DNA of 64,000 bases. Source: Taxawa tesnikishii (nom. ined.). Its lineage: Eukaryota; Ascomycota; Dothideomycetes; Dothideales. Of the stretch, positions 23,106-37,714 are shown piece by piece. A program made the position numbers and the translations under genes. Numbering within the stretch: the first letter of the stretch is position 1; each line of letters opens with the position of its first letter. The stretch is taken from NCBI GenBank assembly GCA_030247885.1, contig JAPDRO010000012.1, positions 124,001 through 188,000 on the forward strand. The letters run 5' to 3'. Under the pieces are notes generated by a model. The model saw only the letters and a program-made list of their open reading frames with translations, searched no databases and was not told the DNA's origin.

Positions 23106-24819
23106 TCTCATCTTTTGCGCTTCTTGCCAAATGAAACCTTACTTGCGCTGTGTAGTGTCACACCGCTGTACAGCTTTGCCTCCATTTGTCTTTCGCAGCA
23201 CGTCGGTGAAGGCAGCCCTGAACTAGCGGCAGGATCGCGTGCATGCAGCTTCATCCCGGTACCACCGTACTGTGACTCGCATTGAGTGACATACCATCTG
23301 ATCCTGACTGATGAGTATGCAGTTGGAGGCCGGAGATGCGCAGTTGAATACACCTTGTCTGCATCTTCCTCTTCGGTCATTTTCATATTCCAATCATCCC
23401 CTATGCCGTCTCACAGCCCATCCGTGTGAGACAAGCCAGGTATGGGCATTACCGCCTCCAAGGGGCGCCGAACGATCACTGATATGGAAAATTGTTTGGA
23501 CTCGAATAGTCGTCGTTGCGGATGCGAAGGAGACTGAACACACGGGGATTTCATTCTTACATTTACAGTAACACCCTGTCCGTATGGTGCTCTTCTTCCC
23601 TTCTCCAACAATGGAGTCCTGCAAACACTCTACGTACTCATTAGCATCTGCACGGTACGGCAAAGATATACCTGCATCTACCCGAGGAGGTTCTGTACGC
23701 CTGGCGTAGCCTACCGCATTGAGAGACTGCAGTGGACCACGCAACATAGCCGTTGGATAGCTCCAGCCTGACTGTATCTGCAGGACCCGAGCACATCGAC
23801 TTCAGTGCAACAAGCTTTGGTACTCCAACATGATGCACGCACCGATGGCGGAGGCGTGCCGCGCTTATAACGCAGGCGCGTCCATCCCTTGCAGTTGCAC
23901 TCGTGCTCTGCCTGGGAACCTCAACGATCCGATCTGGAGTGAAGAGACAGTATCCAACGCGCCCATCGGCCGCGAGAGCGACAACTGCATATCACCTTCA
24001 TGTTCAGAAGAATGGCCGCTCCTTTGCGGACTAGCACAGCGGAACGTAGGGGTTTGCCTGACCCTTCGAAGCTGTTGTCTGGTCTGAAGCCGCTGTACTA
24101 TGATTCAAGTTGGATGAAATGGAAGATTGATGTCCTTTCTCCATCCGCGCTAGTCAAGGAGGCAAATGTGATAGAGGCAAATGGAGCGGGTGAGTAACTC
24201 ACTGATGTTGCGGATGAATCCAAGGCCACCTCCATCCCCGTTCGGTAGGTAGTTCACAGGCATACCGATCCAGATCGTGAGGTAGCCAGCATACTTCATC
24301 TTCCGGCAATACGATTCATTGTGGTTGATGCAAGGCTCTATACATATTGAGGTAGGAGAAGGATCGATAATAAGGCGGCTCGGTGTATGTTCCCAGCGAG
24401 TGGACACGCCCTGTATATGAGGGATGGCCACCATGCATGTTTTCCATAGTGTTCTCATTACCACTTGTGATTCACGGAGAAAAATGCGGGGACATCGCGG
24501 GGAACCTGCCAAGGAAACAGCATGCTATGAGCAAGAGGGGAGAGAGAGGCGGCCGTTGTTGCGTGGTTCTTAAAATGCACGAGGAAAGGATAACGGCCAG
24601 ACTGTTCGAAAAGGATGTGTTGACACGCCATACCTGATTTGGCCATAGACATCATACGCAACCAACCATCTCATCCACTTTCAAGGAATTCTGTCCGCTC
24701 AACACCATGTGATTTAATGTGCGTAGGCGTATATCACAGAATTGTATGTCTCTCCATTGACAGTCAATATGTAATTTTCTGCCGGACATGACTGGCCTTC
24801 CATCAGCTCGGACCCACGA
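23106..24819. other. Intergenic; one possible orphan exon
   Basis: 1.7 kb without a supported gene. On the minus strand 24190-24360 encodes a hydrophobic stretch (YAGYLTIWIGMPVNYL, then GGGLGFIRNI) followed by a good GTGAGT donor, and a possible next exon (24150-24060) is Ser/Thr-rich and polar. This could be the end of a membrane protein gene, but no 5' exons or family were found. Confidence 0.35.
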
Positions 24820-25374
24820 TTATTCCGCTGGTTGTGGGTGATGGTATTGTCTCCTACGACGATTAGGGATCCCCACAAAATCGTTCTTCAGAATATCTCT
24901 CATCGCATCATTCCCATCCTCTTGTCCAGTGACGACTACAAATCTCGCTCTCCCTTGACAGCGCATTTTCATCACTGTTGCCAGTGTACGCGCCAAAAGC
25001 AGCACTTGGTTCGACAGCACCGCCATGTGATTGCATTCAGAAGGAATTGTGCGGTCCCACCAGAGCGTCCTTGCGCCCGCTTCGGACGTAACGGTGGGCA
25101 GAGAGAGGTCGAATGTTATTACCATGTTACCAGATGCGGGCTGGAAGGTTTTCCAGCAGTCGCGCCATGCTTTGCTTAGAGGCGTGATGTCGATGTATTC
25201 GCCCGGCCAGATTTGTCTCGGTTTTGGATTCCGGCATTGAGACAACACATCTGGGTCTGCTAATGGTTCTAGCAGGTTGAGTTGGATATGTTGCGTTGAG
25301 TCAGGTTCTGAGGCTTCAGTGTTTGCTGTGGCAAGGGCTGCAAGAGCTGCTGGGCTAGAGATGATCTGTATCAT
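24820..25374 (-). CDS. Hypothetical protein (uncharacterised ORF)
   Basis: A 184-residue frame with balanced composition: IIDITP-type segment EYIDITPLSKAWRDCWKTF, GNMVITFDLSLPTVTSEAGA, and the helix-like VLLLARTLATVMKMRCQG followed by RFVVVTGQEDGNDAMRDIL. This looks like a real alpha/beta protein end, similar in style to the uncharacterised regulator-less fungal proteins that measure residues after a small N-terminal domain, but I cannot name a family. A further 5' exon may exist in 25375-25830, where open frames continue on this strand. No TM segment. Confidence 0.4.
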   Translation of the reverse strand: MIQIISSPAALAALATANTEASEPDSTQHIQLNLLEPLADPDVLSQCRNPKPRQIWPGEYIDITPLSKAWRDCWKTFQPASGNMVITFDLSLPTVTSEAGARTLWWDRTIPSECNHMAVLSNQVLLLARTLATVMKMRCQGRARFVVVTGQEDGNDAMRDILKNDFVGIPNRRRRQYHHPQPAE

Positions 25375-26317
25375 GTCTGGGAATCTTTGAACGTATCTTG
25401 AGAAGCTTGTGAAAGTGATGGTGTTGTAATTGTACCGTTACGTACGGCGGGATTGAGATTACATGGTTTGTTGTTGCGTGAACTTGCACGGCCTGGTACC
25501 TGGAAGGATTTGAGCTCGTGGAGATCCCCACAGGAGTCATGCTCTCGCTTCGGCTCGGATCGCATCCCATCAGATCTGCGATCGGACATGCCAGCTCCAG
25601 CTTGGCCATACTGGTACTTCAAACTCTCTCTTTAACATGTCATCATGACCATCAAATGGACTCGCATCTTGAACGACGTCTACAGTGTTTGGGTCTAACC
25701 GTCGCCTCTCTGGGGCTGAACCATCTACCGGGTCAGGCCTACCATCGCTTGTAAGTACCCAAGTCATTATGCACCTACATGGCAGCTCGAGTTCGCGCAT
25801 AGCGCAGACCGGTCTGCAAGAGCAGCGCAAGAGCAGCGCAAGCGCTCAACAGTGATCTCTTGGCCATCGAGAAGGGTTAAATTTCCCGATTGATCTGCGT
25901 TGCATGCATATGCAATACCAATTGCAGGCAAAGGTCACTCGCCGCTACGCCATGCCGCACCTAGGCCCTCCACTAGGTTGACACGCGGCGAACAAGCACA
26001 GCTAGTACCGCCCCGTCCTGCAGTCAATGGACAGCATACGTTTCTCCATTGGTCATTCTGCTTTGAGAAAGTATCACCGCTACCTTATAGACGCAGCAGC
26101 CGGGTGGAAAGGTATGGGTTTCTTGTGCTTCCTCTTCAGGTCTTCAGCCGCCCAAAACAGTGGTAGGGACAAGCTGCATGATGAACCCAGCTAGCCTGAC
26201 CCATGATAGAAGAGGGGTAGGAGCAGAGCCTTGTATATCAATGGGTGTCTCAGCTGCAGCGACGCCGTGTATCGTCCAACAGGAACCCCAAGTCTCCGGC
26301 AATTTCATCCAGCCATC
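25375..26317. other. Intergenic upstream of P450
   Basis: Possible 5' part of the hypothetical ORF on the minus strand, then the P450 5' region. No other feature seen. Confidence 0.4.
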
Positions 26318-28069
26318 ATGGTAAACACTACGATTTCTATCATCGTTTTAAAGAGCCTGTCGGCCATTTTAGGACTCTTCGTTGCGTACTACGTGGTGGA
26401 GTACCTGCGCTCCCCACTCAAGCAGTTCAATGGCCCATTCTGGGCAAAGTTCACCGATTGGTGGCGGGTCGTTGATACATCCAGGTTCAAAGCGCACGAA
26501 ACTCAGCTGCGTCTGCACAAGAAGTACGGACCAGTGGTGAGGCTGGGACCAAACTGCCTCAGCATCAGCGATCCGAAGCTCGCGAAAACCATCTATGCTA
26601 TCAGAGGGAGCTATTACAAGGTTGGTATTGTAGTTCCTCTGCAGTGATATCATGTCTTTACACTGACCCTGCGTCTAGACCGAGATGTATTCCGTGAATG
26701 ACATCGTCCAGGACGGTCATGTCATAGAAAACATATTCAGTACTCGCGACCAAGACTTTCACGCCAAATCCATGCGTCCTATTCAGAAAATGTACACAAT
26801 GAACGGCATTCTGACTGTGGAGTACTTGGCGGACAAGGCCATTGCCACGCTTTGCCGGCGGCTGGAGGAAGAATGTATGGATGGTAACAATGCTGATCGG
26901 ATCTGTGACATTGGGGCTTGGTTGTTGTGGTGTAAGCAGTGTTGTTTGCTCACGCCGTATGCTTCTGGTTACCACATACGCTGATCCACCCTAGGCGCAT
27001 GGGATTGTGTTGGCGAAGTGACTTTTAGCGAGCCCATTGGATTCCTGGAGGAGGGCGATGACATTAACAACATGCTCGAAACTGCTGAGAAGGCTTTGGA
27101 GTACTTTGCAGTGGTAAGTTGGCTTACTGCATTGTAATCTATTGATCATACTAACCCTACAAGGTGTCACAAATGCCACAGCTCGACAAACTACTGGCGA
27201 AGAACCCATACTATCGCATCGGGCCTCCATCCTTTGAAGCGGCTGGACGGTTTTGCGCCGTACGCTTATTCGGGCGTCTACAAGCCGAAAAGCAAACCGA
27301 GTCTGTTGATTTCCTAAATCGGTTTATCGACCTCAAGGACGAATACCCTGGTACTGTGACCGACAACGAAGTCATTGGCTATATGCTCATCAATGTAAGA
27401 AATTGCCGACACGGAGAGGTGCATATATCTGCAAAATACTGATCGTTGTCTTAGATTCTTGCCGGTGCGGACACCACTGCAGTCACTCTGCGTGCTATCA
27501 TTTATTACCTCCTCAAGAATCCACATTGCCTAGCTCTCCTTGACAACGAGCTCAAGGCAGCGAATTTGCCAATGCCCATTCCTTACCGCGATGCAGTGAA
27601 GCTGCCCTACCTCAACGCCGTGGTCAGAGAAGCCATGCGCATACATCCCGGAGTCGGTCTGCTCTTAGAACGCTTTGTGCCAGCTGGCGGGCTCAAGCTC
27701 CCCGACGGTCGCTTTGTCCCGGCCGGCACGATCGTCGGTCTCAATCCTTGGGTCGTACACCGCGACACGGAGGTCTTCGGCGCAGACGCGCACGTATTCA
27801 ATCCAGGACGCTGGCTGAAGGGCGATGGCGAAGACGAGGACGAATACAACGCACGCTTGAAGAGGATGAAAGACGCCGATCTGACATTTGGTGCGGGATC
27901 AAGGGTCTGCCTGGGCAAGAATCTGGCGTTGCTGGAGGTGTACAAGCTCATCCCGACTCTGTTCATGAAGTATGACTTTGAGCTTGCGGATCCGGATGCC
28001 GAGTGGAAGGTCAAGAACGTTTGGTTCACGTTGCAGGAAGGTATCAATGTCAAGATCCGACGGCGTTAG
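26318..28069 (+). CDS. Cytochrome P450 monooxygenase (pisatin demethylase-like)
   Basis: A 506-residue ER-anchored heme monooxygenase. Five exons: 26318-26620, 26679-26931, 26995-27113, 27164-27394 and 27455-28069. The N-terminal anchor is MVNTTISIIVLKSLSAILGL, followed by FNGPFWAKFTDWWRV and HKKYGPVVRLGPNCLSI. The I-helix oxygen-binding motif is ILAGADTTAVTLRA, the K-helix ExxR is EAMR, the PERF-like segment is FNPGRWL, and the heme loop is FGAGSRVCLGKN with the axial Cys. The layout and the sequence around HKKYGPVVRLGPN resemble CYP families related to fungal pisatin demethylase; the substrate is not predictable. Intron 2 uses a GTAAGC donor splitting a Cys codon. No redox partner or biosynthetic gene lies next to it. 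Confidence 0.92.
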
Positions 28070-28717
28070 TGGCCCAGATACCCGCCATCTGCTATTTTAT
28101 GGCTTTGGAGATGTTGATGTGCTTGTCCTGGAAACACCGATCTCTTGTTCCAATGATTGTCGTAAGCGGACGGCTGCCTATCCTCGATCCGACTCTGCTT
28201 AAGTCTTATCTTAGCTTTATCTCAACTTTGCTTCGGCTGAACTCGAATCTCGTTCCAGCTCTCCTTAAGTTTGATGGTAGCTTTACTGGACCTATTTGCT
28301 CCTGATGATTGTTCCAAAAGGTTAGTAGGCATCTGCTCGATTTGTTAACCCGCCCCATAAAGACTCTGAACGTTCCAGATGCAACTAGAGGCCTAGAGAT
28401 AAACAGCGGTATGATCATCCAACGTGCACATGAAGATTGCACACACAACTTCTCAGATTAGATAGTGGACCATTAGTCTTCACCACCCTTGTAGTGTGGT
28501 TCCGCAGTGTATATACAATTTCCTCAACAACCATGACCCCTCGCTCTCTTTGACCAAACCCGGTGTGACTTATACCCAGAACGGACTTTGATACGAGCGG
28601 ACTTCTGGACACGGGCCCCGTTAAACGCATCCGCCCTGCGTTGGTCACTGAGAGGGAGCATTGATTCGTTTCCCTACATTCAAATCCGCCAAGTCTCCGT
28701 ACAAGACTAACGCTCGA
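28070..28717. other. Convergent 3' flanks, no gene seen
   Basis: Between the P450 and GH89 stops. No supported frame. Confidence 0.5.
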
Positions 28718-31232
28718 TCAAACCCCAAATACTCCCGGCCACCTCTGCACGACCTCGGCCAGCGTCTCCGCCAGACCCGAGCCCATCTCGCTCCCATAAC
28801 TCTGCCCTAGCGTCTCACCCCACGTCTGCGTCTGCCACTGCTCCTCGAACTGCAGCAGTGCGGCACTCAGTTGCGCGTTCGCGCCGTTTCTCGCCGTCGT
28901 CCCGGTGCCGTTCAACAGGCTATCAACGAACAGCTGCCAGCGCGGCACGTAGTACGAGGAGATGAGACCGCCCCACTGCTTAGAGGCGTAGTCGCTGATC
29001 TGGCCAGTGGGACCCCACAGTGTGATCTGGTTGCGTGCGTTGTATTCGTAAAACGCCGCCGTTGCTGCCGCGGAGCTGGCGTTTGCGGTGGTGGAGATAT
29101 TGTATGGTGCTGGGTTAGCCCAGGGGCGCGCGGATGCGATCCAGTGTGCCAGAGAGAAGTGAGGGACGTTGCTGGATGTGAGGACGGCGTCGAGGTCGGA
29201 GAGCAGGGAGATCATTTGCTGACCGGCGGTGGCGGCGCTAGAGGGGTCGTAGGTTGCGTTTGCGGAAGCGTTGGAAGTGACGACGAATGTGCTGTAGAGT
29301 GGGTAGAAAGCGTTGGCGAGGACTTGGCGTGTGATATCCGTCAGGTCGAAGGTGTAGGCTGGGTTGTCGAAGAGGGCGGGCTCCACGCTCGAGGCGTTGT
29401 AGAAGAGCTGCCATGCGTGTACGAGATCGGCAGGGTTGTATTGGATGACTGTTGCATGATGTCCTGTGCGATTGAGGAGACCAGTCGTGTTCGGCGACAG
29501 CTCGAAGATGGATTTGGTGACGGCGGTGGTAGCAGTCAAGTTGGTGTTGTTGTACGCAGTAGTGCGCAATATATCCCATGCCGCGTAGACGCCGGCAGGT
29601 ATTTTCTGGCTGCCAGAATAGCGAGATGTGGCCCAATCGCGGAAGTAGGAGTCAGTGTCAATGGGGGTGCTTGACCAGGCTTGGTCCAGTAGAAGGTCGT
29701 ATACTATCTCATTGCCTTCCTGGCCTTCCATTGTCAAACCGAAACCGACCAGAGAGCTGGAGTTTGCGATGGCCTCTATGGGGTTGATGGTGAGGTTCAT
29801 CACTTGTCCGTACAGGCCCTGATTCTCTCCATAATCGTGAAGTTGGCACCAGATCCAAGGTTTGCCGTAATACGAATTAGTACGCTGCCACTGCGGTTGA
29901 GATTCAGAGAAGAGGTCCAGAATGAGCATGTCACTGTTCTGCTCAACACCGGACAAATAAGCTTCCACCCGCTCGTTGGTCCAGAAGTCCGAATTGCTGT
30001 AGAACAACCAGCCCTGCATCAGCCAGACAGCGTCTTGGTCGGCGTTCTTCAAGCTGAGCCATGTGTTGTAAGTGACATTACGGAGATAATCAAGGTCTCC
30101 AGAGTAGGGATCATTCTCGTTATATTGATCAAGCGTGTAGATATTCGTGACGTCGCCGTATGCGCTTATTTGCTTGGAGATAAAGCTTTTCTGCAGTTCC
30201 GCAAAATGAGGATCCGACGGCTCCAAAAAGGTAACGTTCGTAAGATTGGACGGGAAATTATTCCACTTCGATCCATTGACATAAGCGGCTTCTGGGTACA
30301 CACGGCCGATTGCACGTGGAACAAAACCGGTGAAGCAGGGCAGCACAGGAGTCATTCCCAGCTCCACCATTCGTCCAATAATCTGCTTCTGTAGATCGAA
30401 CTGACTATCAATCCAGCTTTGTGGGAGCTCACCGCCCCACGAGCCCTGAATATTGCCGAACCTGTTCCATGCTTGGAAAGCGGGACCACTGAGGAAAGAA
30501 GAGACTTCCGCGTCTGTGAAACCAGCTTCAAGGAAGACATCTTGGACGATCTTTTCTTGCCCAACCCAGGCGAGAGGAAGGTTGACGCCTCTCAATGCGA
30601 GCCAGTCGAGTTCAAGCTCCCAATCTTCCCAGGTCCAGAACGCAGCAGTGTAGGAGAAGGTCACTATGCCTGGTCAGCACCTCGGAGAGAACTCACTAGG
30701 TGCAAAGACGGGACAGGAGTGATGAGCGGTCCGTTGCAACCCACTGAGGACATGAGGGAAGCCAATGTAGATGGGCCTACCTGTGTTGAAGTGATATCTC
30801 CATGGTACGATACTGGAGCCGCTGTACGTTCCATTCATCCGCGGGAGAGGCGTTGGGGTGAGGTGCAGACGACTTCCGATGAACCAGTATATATCGACGT
30901 GGACAACACTAGTCAAATACCAATGGAGTCTGACCCATTTGAGCTATGGCCACAAAATCTTGTATCAGCTCAACTCACCCACTGGCGAGTGCAATGGGAC
31001 TGTTGCCATTGACCTCGATGGCCCCATTGGGGCCACTGCTAACCGTATAGCGGTCGTTGTGCGGAGTCGAGGAATTGGAAGATGCAGTAATGTTGGTAAG
31101 GGTGAAAGCAAAATCATTGACGTGGTTGGGAAGTCTTCTCTTGACAAGATCTTCGATACCTTGGGTGGATGGTACAGAAGCAGCAAAGGCAGCTCCTAGC
31201 AGGCATGCAACAAGGAAGCGGAAGAGATGCAT
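28718..31232 (-). CDS. Alpha-N-acetylglucosaminidase, glycoside hydrolase family 89
   Basis: A secreted GH89 enzyme that removes terminal alpha-linked GlcNAc. 782 residues in three exons: 31232-30979, 30929-30781 and 30663-28718. The signal peptide is MHLFRFLVACLLGAAFAASV. The junction of exons 1 and 2 builds ALASGLHWYLT, then VDIYWFIGSRLHL. Typical NAGLU blocks follow: AAFWTWEDWELELDWLALRG, VNLPLAWVGQEKI, FGNIQGSWGGELPQSW, MTPVLPCFTGFVPRA, YTLDQYNENDP, VWLMQGWLF, DLFSESQPQWQRT, KPWIWCQLHDYGEN and GLTMEGQEGNEIVYDLL with the acidic catalytic region. More than ten N-glycosylation sequons. It lies beside an MFS sugar transporter and GH51, suggesting glycan scavenging. No frame breaks. Confidence 0.93.
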
Positions 31233-32014
31233 TGTGACTGGAGTTCGCAGCGTCCAACGACCGGGTGCTTCTTCGACGGCTTACAGATGGCTTTTATAGA
31301 TGCGATATCTCGTGTCTTATTTGTTTGCGAGCTGCTTGGTGACGTCAAGCGGACGGTCAATGTAGTATGTCGAGTCGTCTCCATGCAGATAGCGCGTGTA
31401 CTGTTGCGGCGAGAGTGGGATTCCTTGCCCGACATCGAGCCTCTCCTCTGCTGGCGTGCCTGGTTCGCGGAAGATCGGCGGAGAACGTGCAGCTTGGAAA
31501 GGCGGGATTGGATGTTTGCTGCATCTCGGGCACGGGAGGTAAATGCCGTTGCGCAGAATATCGAAACTACTTCTGGGAATGCCGGCAACATGAGCAATTG
31601 CGACTTGCCAAGAATGAAACCCGAATAATCATGTAAGGGAGTTGCTGCTGTAGCAGAAGGGCATGAATGAGAGCGAGACGGCAAATCCGCGGCTATCGTG
31701 GACTATCATCTGTGCTTGTTGTTCCAGCAAACTTAACGCAGGCTTGGACTATTACAGGTGCTCGGACATTGTGAGAACTAGCTATCCCTTCGCAGACCAG
31801 CTTATGCGAACACAGGATCGAAGGGACCAAAATGGACACAGCGACGCATAGACGATCACAGATGATTGGAAGAATCAATGAGTGGTGAGAGTCCATACAA
31901 CCGTGACTCCATGAAGGGTATATTGTTTTCATTACTGGGTCACTCCACTCTTTCGGAACTGAAAAAGTCTTCCGTCCACACGTCTTCCGTACCCCTCTTA
32001 TCAAACAGGGCCAT
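31233..32014. other. GH89 promoter and MFS 3' flank
   Basis: 780 bp without a gene. It contains the GH89 TATA-like element near 31293. Confidence 0.5.
31293..31298 (-). promoter_or_regulatory. Candidate TATA box of the GH89 gene
   Basis: Read on the minus strand, TATAAA lies about 61 bp upstream of the GH89 ATG at 31232. Confidence 0.45.
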
Positions 32015-33732
32015 CTAGAGCTTCTCCTCGTGGTTGATGCTCAGCTTCCTTTCCACTTCGTCGTGTCTATGCTCCAGGTCGTGGGTCTGGAAATCGGAGG
32101 ACTTCATAGTAGGAACGAACCAAGGAGCGTTGGAGAACAGGTAGTTCATCTCCTCAAGAGGGCGCTTCTTGGTCTCGGGCAGGATGGCCCAGAAGAAGAC
32201 GGCATTGGTGAAGTTGCAGACCTGTAAACTTTGTCAGATTTGTCACTAGGAGCGTTCTCTTTGAGATAACTTACGATGAAGAGTATGTAGTAGTGGTAGC
32301 CAACGCTGTTCATGGCAATGCCAGTGACCTGTCCGATCAGGGTGTTGAAGGCGAACGAGGTCATGGTCGCGATGGAGACACCCTTAGAACGTGTCCTGGT
32401 GTCGAAGATTTCGGCAGGAATGATCCAGGAAAGAGGACCGCAGGTGGCGGAGAAGGAGAAGTTGTAGATCCAGGTGACGACAATGAAGCCCCAAGAAGCA
32501 CCCTTGTTGCCGGACGCACCAGGGGGAAGACGGCAAGCATGATGGTGGCGATGATGAACATGAGGCAGTTTCCGAGGTTGCCGATGATCAGCGTCCAGCG
32601 ACGTCCGAACTTGTCAATAAGCAGGATACACAGAGCCTGCGCGCAAAGGGCGATGAGGGAGGAGAGACCCTGATACTTGAGGGTGTCATTGGTGGAGATG
32701 CCCATCTTGGAGAAAATCGTGACGGAGTAGTACTGGATAGCAGAAACGCCAGTCATCTGGACGGAGGCCTGAAGAGCACAGGCAATAAAGAGACGGCGGA
32801 AGCTAGACTTGTTCGTAAAGAGCTCCATGTAGGACTTGGCCTCGTTCTCGTGCTCATAAGTGATGGCGTCCTGGATCTGATCGAACTCGGCGCGAACCCA
32901 GGCGTCGTCCTGGTTGCCGTGGGCGTGGAGTTTGGCAAGGGTCTGCAAACCCTTCTCAGGGTGGCCATGATCAATCAACCACTAGATACCTGTCAGCCAT
33001 GAAGTGCGCGACAAAAACAGAGTTGGAACTCACTCTAGGAGACTCGGGGAACAGCATGATCAGACACGCGAGCACTAGGGCAGGGATCATCTGGATACCC
33101 AGAGGCACGCGCCATTGAGCGGAGGTATTCGCAGACATGTTGTTGTTCGTGCCGTACGTGCACCAGGCCGCTATGAAAGCACCGATACCCAACATGAACT
33201 GCTGCAGAGCTGTGACACGTCCACGGATGCTAGGGTGAGCGATCTCGGCCTGGTACAGAGGAACAATCATGACGAGGAAACCGACGCTGTGCCGTTGGTC
33301 AGTATGCGCTAAAGTGCCTTCTTCGTAGGGATACTCACCCAAGACCAGCGAAGACACGTCCAGCGTAGAAGTAGTCGAGGTTACCGCTTGGAGCACCAGT
33401 CTGGAGACCACCACCGAGAAGGAAGATCAGAGCACCGAGGAGGATAGTCCACTTTCTGCCAAGCCTGTCTCCGATAGGACCAGCCAGACCTGCACCGATG
33501 AAGGCACCGCCAGTGAAGACGGACACGACAGCGCCACTGCAATCTGGTCAGTACGTTCATCCTCGCAAACAGCCTTAAGCTGCACATACGTCTCATCGTC
33601 GGAAGCATCGAACTCCAGGAGGAAAGACGGCGCGCCGATGACGCCGGCAATGACACCCAAGTCATAACCGTAGAGGACAGAGCCAGTAGAGGCGAAGACA
33701 CCGACGAGGAACTGGTACAACTTAGGATTCAT
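32015..33732 (-). CDS. MFS sugar transporter
   Basis: A 12-helix hexose/pentose transporter of the sugar porter family, about 502 residues. Exons: 33732-33590, 33536-33339, 33286-33034, 32981-32275 and 32221-32015. Features: MNPKLYQFLVGVFASTGSVL leading to YGYDLGVIAGV (TM1), the DRLGRKWTI loop 2-3 signature, RVFAGLGVGFLVMIVPLYQA with the PLYQAEIAHPSIRGR motif, FPESPRWLIDHG, GVSAIQYYSVTIF, DKFGRRWT, and PETKKRPLEEMN after the last helix. Exon 4 leaves frame at the G5 run 32522-32526; one extra base restores PPGASGNKGASWGF, FIVVTWIYNFSFSATCGPLS and PAEIFDTRTRSKG. It is divergent from the GH51 gene. Confidence 0.93.
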
Positions 33733-34586
33733 GGTTGCGGTTTTTGTCTGTACCCGTAGGTAGGAGGTAGGGGAGGAGGTAGTGCAGAGAAGATCTACAG
33801 TACAGCGGCACGAGGGCCTTTATAAGAAACGCGCCTCAGTATACAGAGACCTTAATCTCACGCGTGCCGCTGACTCGGGCACATTGCTCCAGGTCACTTG
33901 CTCCGGAGCCACTCTTCTCGGTAACGATTGTCGGGCGTAGGTGGCGCTTGGAGAAACGACCCGGGAGTGGCGGGGAACCCTGCACCGTCCTTTCACACCG
34001 AGGGTTACTCCGGCGGGGATGTCAGTTGGCGGTACGTGTGGAGTGAGCGGTGCCAGAACCTAATCCGGAAATACGATGATGAACAGAGGGCACGGAAAAA
34101 TACGTCTTTGCCAATTGAAAAGTGTGGGCCACGCGGGCAACTGGAATAGTGGTGCGTAACGCAGCGCAAAATCTTCCGTTTAGCTTCGCGTCTTCCAGAG
34201 ATGCGATGGGTGCAGAATCGCATTTCGCCTGCAAAAAGCAGACCTGGAAAGTGGAAACGCGTTGCATTAAGGTCCGGGCTAGCGCAAACCGAAGCAACTC
34301 GAGACAGGCTCGACAACCACGCGACTTCTTGTCAGGGTTTGCCAAGAGCCGCGGTACAACAAGCAATCCACCTGCAAGACACCTGACACTGCAAAGGTCC
34401 GCAGGATGGAGCCACATATGCCGGGATGCTCCGGTGGTCAAGAGTTCGGGCGTCAAATCAAATCACCGGCGGACGAAATGCGATGGCAGAACACACTCAA
34501 ATTGCACCGGCAGCGCCCACGATCAGGGACTCAAAGGGAGCAGCAGACAGACATCGAGACCGAGCTTCATCAATTGAGATTACACC
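33733..34586. promoter_or_regulatory. Divergent promoter region, MFS sugar transporter and GH51
   Basis: About 850 bp between divergent starts of two sugar-related genes. A minus-strand TATAAA is at 33819-33824, 87 bp from the MFS ATG. Short open frames here on both strands have no domains. I could not confirm a regulator binding site by eye. Confidence 0.45.
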
Positions 34587-36381
<1,795 letters not shown>

Positions 36382-36474
36382 AATGGGAAACGAGAACAGT
36401 CGACATGATAGCTTCACAGGCGTGAGGATTGCATTGGGTTACCTGGTATAGACGCAACAGACGCATGTTACTTT

Positions 36475-37714
36475 TTATAGACTTAGACTTTTTCTCAAAT
36501 CCTGCCATCTGCCCTTCCGGAGCGGATCGAGCTTCTCCAACTGATCGAGCCATGTCCGCATCTCCAGCGTGCTGAACTTCTTGTTGCCGGCTTCGATGTC
36601 CATGTATTGCGTAGCGAGGCCGAGAAGTGACTGGTAGATCCACTTGCAGTCGTCCGTGTCCTCCCATATGTCCAGAATCGCTCTGACGCTGTCGATTTCT
36701 TGTTCCAGATACTGTAGGCGATCCTGGTTGGTCAGATCCAGCACGATCATGGATTTGGTGGGTACGCTTGGTGACAGCGTGGTCAGCAGATATTGATGGT
36801 AGAACCAGAGACTTGAATCCGCCGGATCGGTGGAGAGCGCTTCCGTGATGAGCTGAAATTCGTCATCCAGCATCTTACGTCGTGCGGCACTGTCTGCACT
36901 TCTCTCGTTCAAGACCCTTGGTATAAGCTGCAGACGGTTATGCCAAGCGGAGAAATTCGACAGATTCGTGTTGATCATCTTAGTCGTGTATGCAAACTCC
37001 TGCTCCGTCATGGACGTGGTTCCTGTAGCTGGGTGTGCGTCGTGCCCGTTCTCCTCAGGCCCTGTCTTCTTCTGCGCCTCCTCTTTCGCCGCGATATCCT
37101 CCAGCGCTTTCACGACCTCTCGCCTGTAGTGCCAGCCGTGGAAGTTCCTTGAATCATAGCTCAACATCTTTCCGACCAAGGCGAACTCTCCCTGCCATAG
37201 TTGTCGAGCGGACGCAGCGGGCAGATGTTCTGAGGCTTGTTGTAGTAACCAAGACCGGTGGTTCCATATCCAGTAGCATTTCGGAAACGTCTTGAGTAGT
37301 GGTATAAGGAAAGCCAGGTCTTCCTTTATGAGTAGGAGGATCTCCTGTTCCGCAGATGTGAGAGGACCGGCATCTTTCTGTGTCGATCCGGCCGACTCGT
37401 CTGATTTGCCCTCAGACATGTGCGCTAGCTCTTTGTGAAAGACATCTTGTAACAGCAAACGTCTGTAGTTCCATATGGTATAGTATTCCGGGTTTTGGGC
37501 AAGGAGCTTTGAGATCAATGCGAGCGTTTCTGCTGTGTACTCGTGTGCTTGCACCTGCGCTCGCTCAGCATGTAAAACCTTGGTCACCAGTCCCAACCCT
37601 ATCTACCTTCGTCTGTACCTGGTCCACCAACTCTTTGTACACATCGATCTTTTTTGCTCTTTCTTGCGCGACTGCTCTGATTGCTCAACAGGGCCCGCGA
37701 CGCGGGAACGCCAT
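36475..37714 (-). CDS. BET4: Rab geranylgeranyltransferase (type II) alpha subunit
   Basis: Alpha subunit of the enzyme that attaches two geranylgeranyl groups to Rab GTPases presented by REP, needed for membrane traffic. Exon 2 (37554-36475) is a clean frame with five prenyltransferase-alpha repeats: YYTIWNYRR, CYWIWNHRSWLL, NFHGWHYRREVV, NFSAWHNRLQL and SSLWFYHQYLL. Exon 1 (37714-37607) joins as VDQVQTK/VQAHEYTAETLA over a 52-bp intron. Exon 1 is out of frame at the T6 run 37650-37655 and perhaps at the G3 run 37704-37706; repaired reading gives HGVPRVAGPVEQSEQSRKKE, as in fungal Bet4. The exact initiator is therefore uncertain. About 390 residues. Confidence 0.88.
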
